Below are positions 1-9,406 of a DNA stretch of 64,000 bases, in pieces. The position numbers and the translations under genes are program-made. The notes beneath the pieces are model-generated. The model was not told the DNA's origin. It was given only the letters and a program-made list of their open reading frames with translations, and ran no database searches. Source of the stretch: Aurelia coerulea (taxonomy: Eukaryota; Cnidaria; Scyphozoa; Semaeostomeae; Ulmaridae); the NCBI GenBank assembly GCA_039566865.1, contig CM076958.1:7416501-7480500 (forward strand), in the 5' to 3' direction. Every line of letters starts with the position of its first letter. Position 1 is the first letter of the stretch.

Positions 1-1800
1 TGCAGTTTCTTGTGGGCATATTTAAACATAACTGCAGTTAATAATTGATAAAATATATGCTAAGTTTCCCGCACATCGAGCTGCGAATCTTCCCCGACTG
101 CTTGCTGTTGCAACTTTCTTCGCAACGGCTGCAGATATTTAAATGATTGAATTATGTCCACAGCGCATGCGTTCATAGTCCCCGTGCTGATTGGCTGTCA
201 AGTTGACCAAAAAACAAAGCTGAAAAACAATACTACCATGTATCCCCAACAATCTCCTTGGTAGATATACACACAAAGATAAACACAAACCAGTTTCAAT
301 GCAGTTCATCATAAAAATAACTTCACAGCAGAAGGTGTTCAGTGCACAATTTTACAGGAAACTTGGATCAAACAATTTGAGGCAGAGAAGCATGTAGATT
401 CTATCGCTATTGTTTTGACTTGGAAACGTAACGTCTCGCATTGTCTACCTGCATTGTTTCACGCGCTTAAATTGATAGGCATTGGAAACGACCAGCTGAA
501 CCATGTAAATTGCCGCAAATTCACAAATTGCTTTCTTGTTGATGAGAATTGTCTGGAACTGAACACAAAGGGTAACGGACAATCACCTTGCAATTTCGAC
601 CCTTATCACTTGACTTGATTGTCGATTGCTCTGAAGGACAACACCGAAGGATACATCTCATTCTGAGGGCACATCTCGCCAGCATAGAATCATTTGTGGT
701 ACATAGCCGATTACTGGTGGCCCATGGCCGAAACCGCCAAAGCCTCATTTTCACGGATCAATCAGACGGCTAAAAAGCGAAGAAGACAAGAGAAATCCAA
801 CACAGTGACATTTCGTTTCACAAACCGCTGACCACTCAAAATCAACAGTCTCAAAGCTAGATTTCAAAGCGAGCGAGACAACTGGCCTAGATGGGTCGGG
901 CGTCGGCTTTTGCATTCCAGCGTGAGCTCATCCGTTCGCAGTTAAATCCACTATTTGATTTTGATGGAAGAAAGGTTGGCGAACATTGGGAGACATCAAT
1001 CGACGAAATTTTCTGATTAAAAAGCATTATGCGAAGACTTCTTGTGGCCATGAAAAAATGGCCTAATTCCTACGCAGATTCCTGTTGATGAAAGAGGACA
1101 TTTCTCCAAAACTACACCGTGCCACATCAAGAACTTTACAGGAGTCCTTGCCAAGGATGTCAGAAACATGACCTATCAGGTGGGTTATTCACTGTTTTTT
1201 GCGTTGCGACGTTATTCTAGGTTTTTAGGACATTACTCTAGAACCATATAAGGTAAGTAGCAGAAGGAACCATTCCTTCCATATTTTGTTTGCATTGGAA
1301 TACACAAGCTGGAAGTCTGGCATTTGTTTATGTTGATGAAACTACCTATAGACAATTGATACCCAGAAGCTCACATTCGTGAGTGGTCGGAAAGGCAGGT
1401 AAAATGTTATTTATCAAACTGCAGTCTAAAATGGTTCAACGGTCGTCATCTGAAATTGCCAGTTTTGAGGCGTTTATTTCTATCTCAATCCTATCTCCAT
1501 TCATGCCTATCTCAATATGTGATCTGCAAGACCCTAACTGAGTTACACGCCCACTTAGTATTATTCTAGAAACCGAACTCAAACTGAAGGAACACATATT
1601 TGAACGTGTATTTGAACTAGAACCTCGATCCTAAACTTATACGAATTGAATGTTATTGAATGCATTATTACATTGAAGTTGAATAAGAGAACATACAATC
1701 CTCGAAGATTTAGAGCCTATACCGTAAACGAGACTTGTTTATGTTTATGTGGAGATCTATTCAAAGCGTTGAGACGAGCCTAACCAGTGTGGAACACGAA
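1..1800. other. unassigned stretch, no gene recognised
   Basis: No conserved protein, splice pattern or strong repeat was recognised here. The short ORFs at about 415-773 overlap on both strands and have no recognisable motif. One detail: TATCCCCAACAA occurs near 242-253, the same end sequence as the MITE at 50719-50966, so the first 250 bases may be the tail of a related element cut by the window edge. Confidence 0.4.
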
Positions 1801-1842
1801 GGAAATTTCAAACCCCCCCCCCTTGCAATTGCTCCAACCATC

Positions 1843-2066
1843 TGTTACAATTGCCCCGTGTTAACGGGGCAATTGTAACACTTGACCACTGATTTTGAAA
1901 CTATCACAGCGTTACAAAAATTTGTTCTATGTGATGGAAACTAATGTCCATTTCATTCCAAGGGATGCAACTACAATATAATTTACCTTCAAGAACACAA
2001 TTAATCATTAGTGAGGCTATATGGCTGATTTTCTAAAAAGTGTTACAATTGACCCCAGTCTCCCCT
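1843..2066. mobile_element. MITE-like inverted repeats with GGGGCAATTGTAACA ends
   Basis: Positions 1843-1880 form a hairpin with 17-base arms and a 4-base loop (TGTTACAATTGCCCC against GGGGCAATTGTAACA). The right half of the hairpin also pairs with TGTTACAATTGACCCC near 2041, so 1864-2066 looks like a roughly 200-bp terminal-inverted-repeat element. The bases to its left could be the end of a second copy. No clear target duplication was found. Non-autonomous DNA element is an inference. Confidence 0.45.
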
Positions 2067-2160
2067 ACTAAGTGTCTTGACACATCCTAAAACGCGTTTC
2101 TTGTTCGAGCAGTGTCTTGGCAACTTTCTATGTTTCACTGGCAAATTGCGGTAAATTGCA

Positions 2161-3017
2161 GACACTTCTATCTTTTTTATTATTAATTCATATTTTTACA
2201 CGATATCCCATCAGTACAAAATCAAACTATAAAAGTTACAAGTTTGTTATAAATGAATAATGAAAAACAAAATCTAAAATTTGGTATTAGCTAGGATTGG
2301 ATCCAGGCTGAGATCTGATCTTCCTGGGAGCCGTGTTTTAGTTAGGGTTTACTGAACTCTTTAAATGCGTTTTTAATTTTCTTTTAAACTGATAGAGCGA
2401 GGGGATTTCCCTTCTTTCGATTGGTATTTCATTCCAAGCTGTAAGCTCGGAAAGGTGGGAAACTTTTTTTGTACACTCAAGTTTAAACTTTGGGATGTCG
2501 AGATTCTATTGTTTTTTGTGTTATACCTAGAAATTTTATTCCTCTGACTATACTTGTTCCAGAGGCTCTCAGGGCACTGGCTGTTGACCATTTTGTGTGT
2601 CATGATAAATCTATCAAAATAGATGATCTGATCAACGTTCAGCCCATTATTGATCCAGGGGTCCTTTAGTCTAGCATTTTGAATAATTGAGAAGGCCCTG
2701 TTCTGTAGACGCTGAAGCGTTTGCAGCTTCGTATTGGGCAGGCTACCCCAGATAATATTCCCATATCGGAGGAGGTGACTTTCAACCAGCGCATGATAAA
2801 CCTCACATAGCTTAGATTGCGGAAGAATGTTTTTAAGTTTTTTCAATGCAGACAAACCACTTGTTACTTTACCTTTCAAGGATTTGAAGTGTTCCTTCCA
2901 ACTTAGATTCTCGTCGACAATAACCCCAAGTGACAAGTAGTTTTTGTCACTCGTTTTATTTCTGTGCCATGAAGTTTCAATGGAGCCAGAGGTAAAGTAA
3001 CGTAAAGAACAAAGCAT
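2161..3017 (-). pseudogene. LINE 3' fragment (RT C-terminal region plus 3' UTR)
   Basis: An open frame of 214 codons (2373-3017) reads the region after the RT catalytic domain of a CR1/L2/jockey-type LINE. It shows LGVIVDENLSWKEH, then a SxLLRYGNIIWG block, then LQRLQNRAFSIIQNA, in the order usual for the thumb and downstream region. The catalytic RT box and endonuclease are missing, so the copy is 5'-truncated. Non-coding sequence at 2161-2372 is 3' UTR, confirmed by a second copy in the opposite orientation at 35405-35785 that shares the same UTR. The product would be non-functional. Confidence 0.85.
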
Positions 3018-3930
3018 GGCTATGTTGATTTCAAATGATATACGTCATTTAAGCCCGAGCCCCTGTGACCCGTATATTATGCACGTAGATAAAGCATTGT
3101 GGCCAATGAGATCTATCTTCACTGGTCATTTTGACCGGGGCTTGATGAAATCAACCAATCAAATAGCGGGGCTGACCGGGGCTCGACGTCAAAATGACAT
3201 CATTCGATCTGTAGGAAATTATTCCATGGTTTTCGCCAGATCGAAATTACGCACAATTCAGAACTCAAAATGGCTGACTGGCTGCTCGCGTGCTCTTGGT
3301 GAAATACTACGAAGGAAGTCAATCACCAACATGCTCCTGCTAGAGAAGCGGCCTCGTCAGATAGGAAATTGAGGAGACAAGCAGTTAATAAACAATCACC
3401 AAAACAAATGATTGCTTTCTTTCTGCATAATACAAATTTCCTATGATGTAAAGAGGAGAGGAAGGCTGAGAAAAAAACACAGCAAAAGGCCTGATGCCTT
3501 TACGGTATGACCGCATTTCAACGATTATGACTTGTGTTAAGTTACTATCATTCCAAGCAACTAAGTTGATAATCAAACCTGACGTTTGCTTGAAATTTTA
3601 CAGTTTTTCCAGCCAATATTTTTGTACTTTTACAATGGAGTAGGTTTAGGCCCTTTTTCATAGCATCGATCACCCGTCTACACGATCAGACAAATTTCCG
3701 GAATTCCGTCGTAATGCAATTTGATAATTAGTTTGTTGTTAGCGTTCAAACAGCTTTCATCAAGAAAATAATGGAATATTTTCATGATTTCTTTCAGAAC
3801 AGAAAGCAATTTTTTTACAAAATTTTTCAATAAATGCCAATGGGCATAGTCTTAATTTCCATACAACCAAAGGGCGTGGTGACCAAAATTCTCCCCGCCC
3901 CGGTCAGAAGTTCTCCTAGATCCGCCTCTG
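3018..3930. other. unassigned stretch between repeats
   Basis: A 118-codon ORF at 3016-3372 (+) starts at the 5' edge of the LINE fragment. It has no recognised motif and contains short GACCGGGGCT repeats, which suggests repeat DNA rather than a gene. Nothing else is seen up to the tandem duplication at 3934. Confidence 0.35.
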
Positions 3931-3933
3931 GAA

Positions 3934-4122
3934 ACATGGACCTGAAACGAACAAGTTGGTGTCATTCAGTAATGTTTCCGGCAACTGAAACTTTGTGACA
4001 TTGGTTTCATTATGCGATGAAACATCAATTATCCGTGTGTTTCTTTTAACTGGTACATTGACCTGAAACGGACAAATGGGTGTCATTCAGTTAAGTTTCT
4101 GGAAACTGAAACTTGATGAACC
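3934..4122. repeat. tandem duplication, period about 120 bp
   Basis: The segment at about 3934-4000 (ACATGGACCTGAAACG onward) is repeated with scattered changes at about 4054-4120 (ACATTGACCTGAAACG onward). Both units carry GGTGTCATTCAGT and AACTGAAACTT. TGAAAC motifs continue to about 4200. No coding function is apparent. Confidence 0.6.
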
Positions 4123-4711
4123 ATCTTGCTTCAGTCAATATAAACAAGCGTTTCAGTTGTAGGATATTCAGAAATCAAGATTAAATAAGCTGCGTTTCAG
4201 TGACATGAACATATAATTTCGTCCTGTTTATTGGATGGCTGCTTTGTTATTCTGATTTTCGCTGTTTTCTATTTGCTTATTACCCTAGGTACCAGAGCGT
4301 CAAAAGTAAGGAAAGGAAGATGTTCCTTTTTTTTACTTTATATTTTTGTTGGCTCTGGTAGCTATGGTATCTGCTTATAACCTCCTGGATAAAACCAAGA
4401 TTTCATTTCATCTCATCTAATCGAAGCAACGCTTTGCGAACTGAAAAGCTTACCTTGCAATTATAAGGACGGAAGCCAATAGCACAGGAGTCAGCAATTC
4501 GAACGTCGTTCCCACTGGCCTTCGAAGCTGAAAAAAGACGGATATTCTATGACGTTGGATTGTTTCATTGCAATTTCTAACAATATGTTAACATATTAGA
4601 TCAATTCAAATAACGCATTATCCATAAGAAAATGGACAGTTTTTTCACTGCTTCTGACAAGAAGGTCAGCAAATGGTGCGTCATAGTCACCCCGGATAAT
4701 GTCCGTGTAGT

Positions 4712-5255
4712 ACAGTGGAGGCTACTCAGTACAGTGGAGGCTGTTAAGTACAGTGGAGGCTGTTAAGTACAGTGGAGGTTGTTTAGTGCAGTGTAGGGCT
4801 AGAATTGGGTACAGTGGAGGGTGTTCAGTACGATGGAGGGTTAACATGAGTACAGTGGAGGGCTAGCATGATGAGTGTGGGGGGCTAGCATCAGTACAAT
4901 GGAAGCTGTTCAGTACGGTGGAGGGCTAACATGAGTACATTGGAGGGCTAGCATGATGAATGTGGGGGTACAACATTGAGCACAGTGGAGGCTATTCAGT
5001 AAAGTGGGGGCTAACATAAGTACAGTGGGGGCTGTGCAGTACGGTGGAGGGCTACTATCAGTACAGTGGAGGGCTAACATGATGAGTGTGGGGGCTGCAT
5101 TCAGTACAGTAGAGGCTGTTCAGTACGGTGAAGGGCTAGCATCAGTACAGTGGAGGGCTAGCGTGATGAATGTAGGGGTACAACATTGAGTACAGTGGGG
5201 GCTATTCAGTACAGTGGGGGCTAACTTGAGTGCAGTCGAGGCTGTGCAGTACGTG
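4712..5255. repeat. minisatellite built on (CA)GTACAGTGGAGGCT
   Basis: Many head-to-tail, imperfect units contain GTACAGTGGAGG or GTACAGTGGGGG, linked by CTGTTCA, CTAACATGA or CTAGCATGA. A higher-order pattern includes ATGATGAGTGTGGGGG. The two small ORFs in the array (5004-5189 and 5214-5486) are by-products of the repeat. A related array in the opposite orientation is at 29195-29960. Confidence 0.85.
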
Positions 5256-5482
5256 ATGAAATCTACTGCTTGTCCTTACTGTACGCAAAATGGGGCTTTC
5301 GTTAAAAAAAAGGAAGGCTTACTCGAATGTGAATTTTGGACTTTATTGTCATACTATATGTCGAAGTGTTCTATCATCCAAATTTCTCAAAAGGTAAAAA
5401 AATCATGCAAATTCAAAATCTCAATAGTAAAGTCGTCATCAAATTGTTCCTCCAGAGAACAAGGAGCCACGGTGTTCAAATT

Positions 5483-5965
5483 TTAGTCCATCAACATTTG
5501 AACAAAACTCTTGGACCTCATGACAATTGTTCCTTTAATCTGCACAAAGATACTTGAAAATTGGTTGTCAAATTTCAATTTAGAGTCAATTGTTATCCAT
5601 AACAGTATAACTTGATTACTGGATAGGATTATTCTCTGATCGATTTCCAAGTAAAGTTTGTTGACTTGATCTAAGCCCATAAGCTGGAATTTGATGGATT
5701 TGCAACCATCATGTTTGATTCAAACTATTACAAGGTTTTGCGTATATCAATTTCCAAACATGAGATCACTGGTTCGATTTTCTGGTCACAGGCAAACAAG
5801 GTATTGTCATCGGCAAAATTACATATTTCTGATTTCTCAATGAAGTAAATCAGGTCATTTATGTAAATATTGAATAAAAGAGGACCAAGGACTGAACCTT
5901 GTGGTACGTCGTCTGATGTGATATCGAGCCACAAACTATAAAGACTCCAACTCGTTGTTTTTGTG
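5483..5965 (-). pseudogene. LINE reverse transcriptase fragment
   Basis: The minus strand reads DVPQGSVLGPLLFNIYINDL followed by NFADDNTLF (about 5965-5728). These are the RT boxes around the FADD catalytic motif. In another frame at 5680-5483 a degenerate ITIDSKLKFDN block follows. A frameshift separates the two parts. The 5' break lies beside the (ATT)n tract at 5974. This is a truncated, frameshifted L2/CR1-like LINE copy. Confidence 0.85.
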
Positions 5966-5973
5966 ACGCAAGG

Positions 5974-6051
5974 TATTATTACTATTATTATTATTATTAT
6001 CATTATTATCATTATTATTGTTATTATTATTATTATTATTATTGTTGTTGA
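5974..6051. repeat. (ATT)n microsatellite
   Basis: Imperfect ATT repeats with a few ATC and ATTG interruptions. They abut the 5' side of the RLE-type LINE fragment that follows. Confidence 0.95.
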
Positions 6052-6303
6052 TGCTGCGCTGCAAGATGGACGTGCTTTGAAGCGCGCCTACTTTTGCTTG
6101 CTTCTTTCAATAATAATCCGTCGTAACTGCCACCGAAAATGCTGTCCAGTATACTTGTGAAACACTAAATAGCCAATGCAACTGCTACAGAAGTTGAAGG
6201 TTTATTTCAAGGATGCCATTAAGCAAGGAAAAATTGTTCGACTCACGAGGAAGAACACATCATTATTGTTTACAGAGCTACACGAATTTCTAATCTTATC
6301 AAA

Positions 6304-7377
6304 ATGCTAAACCACGAAGAAGAAAATATAAGGAATATGGCAAGAGAATCGTTAAGTTTGGATATGAGATCGAGGGGAGTAAGAACAACGAATTGTGAAA
6401 AGAACTTTTTAGGCTATCAATTAGATGATAACGACAGATTGGTCAAGAATAAAACATATGGTGGAAGCTCAGATTGGCCAGATCTTCTATTCCAAGTGAA
6501 CAAATTAAAAGGTTGTGTCGCATACGAAAACAGTTTGGCGAAAGTTTTTGTCGACGGAAAGGAACTTAAACAGAGAAACCTGAAGCAAGAGATCGAGCGA
6601 GAAATGGAAAAATTGGACTTAGCCAAATGCTCAGAACTCAGGTTTCAAGGGAAATTTATAGGAATGGATGGGATTGATCGGAAAATATCACATCAAATTT
6701 ACTACGGGTGGAAACATTCAGACAGCCTGGTGAAATTCGTGCTACGAGCAAGGATGAATCAAATACCTTGCAATCAACTGATACATTTTTGGAACAAAGA
6801 TCACGAGAAAAAATGCTTTTTATGTAACCATCATACGGAATCAGTAGCTCATTTGATGAACTCCTGCAAAAAGTTCAAAGATCTCTACTCAAAGCGACAT
6901 GATAGGATAGTAGATGCTGTTTATCAAAAGACGCGTCGATACAATCAAACATCAGTTTTCTTTGTAAATAGGATGGCAGAAACAGCATTTCCAGATTTAC
7001 GAACTGAACTGCAGCAAATGAATAACCGGAAACCTGATTTATTAGAGATAAAGTCAAACAAAAAAGAATGTGAGATCATAGAAGTAACTGTATGCTTCGA
7101 TTTGTACATGTCAGAATCATACAGGAGTAAAGAAACGAAATACCAACAGCTGAAAAACATATTGGATCAAAATGGGATTAAAACAAATATAAGAATATTG
7201 TGCTTTGGATCGCTTGGAACTGTGCATGAAGATGTAAGGAAGAATTTAAGGAGATTAGGACTTTCTAGTGAGGAGGTGAAGTCTACGATAAAATGGTGCA
7301 GTGTGTCGAACATGATATGTGGAAACATAATATGGCAGAACAGATGTAAAGGAATGCACGGACAAAATGAATTTTAG
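6304..7377 (+). pseudogene. C-terminal part of an RLE-type (R2/R4/Dong-like) LINE ORF
   Basis: A 357-codon open frame with no RT domain but with the two hallmarks of site-specific LINEs that use a restriction-like endonuclease. First, a CCHC knuckle at residues about 172-190 (C-x2-C, then H and C in the SVAHLMNSC block). Second, the endonuclease core at about residues 240-265: RKPDLLEI, then EIIEVTVCFD, which fits the family's R/K-PD...D/E pattern. The (ATT)n tracts at 5974-6051 and 7459-7491 lie on either side, matching the TAA-repeat preference known for Dong-type elements. The copy is 5'-truncated; the frame is intact, but function alone is unlikely. It differs clearly from the minus-strand RLE copies further on. 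Confidence 0.8.
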
Positions 7378-7456
7378 TTTTTTTTATAAGTATACTGGAC
7401 AAACATTTGACTCTGAGATATCTTAGTTTTGCTCTCGTTCGTCAAATCATATCAGA

Positions 7457-7458
<2 letters not shown>

Positions 7459-7491
<33 letters not shown>
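7459..7491. repeat. (TTA)n microsatellite
   Basis: Eleven perfect TTA/ATT units directly after the RLE-type LINE fragment. Confidence 0.95.
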
Positions 7492-7492
<1 letters not shown>

Positions 7493-7588
7493 ATTGAACT
7501 AAACCACCATCAAAAATTAACAGAAATAAAATGAATAAAAACACAACTGTTAAAATCTTGGAACGTTTCGATTAAAAATCTTCGTCAG

Positions 7589-7589
<1 letters not shown>

Positions 7590-7622
<33 letters not shown>
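7590..7622. repeat. (TTA)n microsatellite
   Basis: Eleven perfect units at the 3' end of the minus-strand RLE-type LINE fragment that follows. Confidence 0.95.
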
Positions 7623-7624
<2 letters not shown>

Positions 7625-8410
7625 ATTGTACATGCTCGGGTTAGATGTTTTCCGGTTTATGCCTTGAAAGCAAGTTGCAACAAGCAACTAAAGGTTTCAA
7701 AGTCAATGTCCATCTTCTTCAGGTTTCAAGCACCTTCCTCAGTATTCTTCCTGTTCCTAACAATGCTGTTTTTTGCACCTGTCCTACTCTCAAATTAATC
7801 CCAATTTTCTCTATCCATTTATCAAATTCTTTCGATACAGCTACCAGTGCTCCAATAACTACAGGTATGACAGTCACTTTCTTCATGCCCCACATAGTGG
7901 CTACTTCTCTTTTCAAGTCTCCATACTTTTCCATCTTTTCTCGCTCTTTCGCTCTTACTCGGGAATCCCACGGCACTGCTACGTCAATGATCTTGCATTC
8001 CTTTACATCTTCCTTTACCACCACAATGTCTGGTCTTCGTGCTTCAATCTCATGGTCGCACTGGATATTGAAATGCCGCAATACCAAGAACAAAACAAGT
8101 GGTGGTAAAGGAAGATGTAACACAGACATTGTGGTGGTAAAGGAAGATGTAAAGGAATGCAAGATCATTGACGTAGCAGTGCCGTGGGATTCCCGAGTAA
8201 GAGCGAAAGAGCGAGAAAAGATGGAAAAGTATGGAGACTTGAAAAGAGAAGTAGCCACTATGTGGGGCATGAATGGGATTTCCCTTTCTTGAAACACCCT
8301 CTGGTCCATGTTCGTACCATTTATTTGCCCTTTCGATGTCAAGCTCTCCACACAACTCCCAGTATGAAAATGAAGACATGATGAAAATGAAGAACAAAAT
8401 GAAGAGCAAA
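7625..8410 (-). pseudogene. RLE-type LINE 3' fragment carrying an inverted internal duplication
   Basis: Reading the minus strand, 8409-8277 gives the WELCGELDIERANKWYEHGP block. Then 8090-7719 gives the endonuclease core FNIQCDHEIEARRPDIVVV followed by KECKIIDVAVPWDSR. These match the same blocks in the copy at 14032-16523. Between them sits about 150 bp that is the inverted copy of 7884-8031. The long 281-codon frame at 7719-8564 therefore reads partly through antisense LINE sequence and is not a real protein. The 3' end abuts (TTA)n. Confidence 0.8.
7884..8272. repeat. near-perfect inverted repeat, arms about 150 bp
   Basis: The left arm 7884-8031 and the right arm about 8120-8272 are reverse complements over almost their whole length, with a spacer of about 88 bp. 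Both derive from the LINE endonuclease region. A transcript would fold into a long hairpin. Confidence 0.9.
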
Positions 8411-9183
8411 TCGAGAAGGAAGGTTCTGATTCTGAAGATGAAGGCGAAGCAGAGTAAACTTTACGAGCTGATGAGGCTTGTTCTTGGTGGATCTTTACAT
8501 TTGTTGTATTGTTAATCTTTTTAACAATCTTTTCACAGTTTGATAGGACCGAGGGGCAAATCACTCCCTAGAAATCTAGCTCATTTCTTCATATCTTTTT
8601 ATTTTCTCCTAATAACCCCTATAAATCTTTAAATTGTTTTCTCGAAACGTCGTGCGATTTTTAGGGAGTGTTAGGCTCCTCGGACAGGGTTTACGGAACG
8701 GTGTTTCTATTCAAGCTTTTTCGCGCGGTAGAGGCGTTTTCGCACGGTAAATTTGCGTTGTTTACACAGCTACTTAAAATGTATCACGTGATTATGAACC
8801 TCAGTTTGTTTTCGGTTTACTATGCAAAATTGCCACAGTTTGATGCCAATGACAATTGGAAAGTTTCTATTTTGTTCTGATACAACAAAAGCGGTTTTAT
8901 TTTCGATTCCCCTTAGCCCCACTTCTATTGATAAGAAGAGGTAAGATGATAACAAAATTAAATAATGCTTATTTTAAGGCATATTTGGGTCAATTTTTGT
9001 ATGGTCAAAACCAATGATTTTCGTCCTCCGGGAATTCTACTAGTAAAATTGTTTTTTTGCAGGTAACAATAATAATTTTGAATAGTTGCTCTCCATTGTA
9101 GCTAATGCGAAGTAATAAGCTCATGAGAATACGAAAACAATGAAAAACTTAGAACCAACAAGGCCCATGCATTCGAAGGAAGA
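8411..9183. other. unassigned stretch upstream of the 2A LINE
   Basis: No gene recognised. ORFs of 60-80 codons on both strands have no motif. The part nearest 9184 may belong to the LINE 5' UTR, but no second copy here fixes the boundary. Confidence 0.3.
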
Positions 9184-9406
9184 ATGCCTTTGTATTTAGC
9201 GGTTCATTCAACTTGTGTTTATCTTAATATTTGTCGTACCTGTAAATTGTGCTTTTTAATGTACGTATTTTTGTTGAGGCTTGTGAACGGTGGTGGTGGG
9301 GGTTCTATTGAAATGGTCAATAATAGTACGTATCTTCTCTTGTTACATCATTTTCCTGAACGGATTGGAGGTTATTTCCCCGTAGGACCAGCGAGAAGGA
9401 TTCTTT

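Noticed and set aside
415..773. Overlapping short ORFs near the left end
   Set aside because: Both strands are open with no motif; chance ORFs are expected at this size.
3016..3372. 118-codon plus-strand ORF
   Set aside because: It starts at a LINE edge, contains internal GC-rich repeats, and shows no conserved motif.
7719..8564. A 281-codon ORF spanning the RLE LINE fragment
   Set aside because: Its middle reads an inverted duplicate of the same LINE in antisense. Only the ends are real coding relics.
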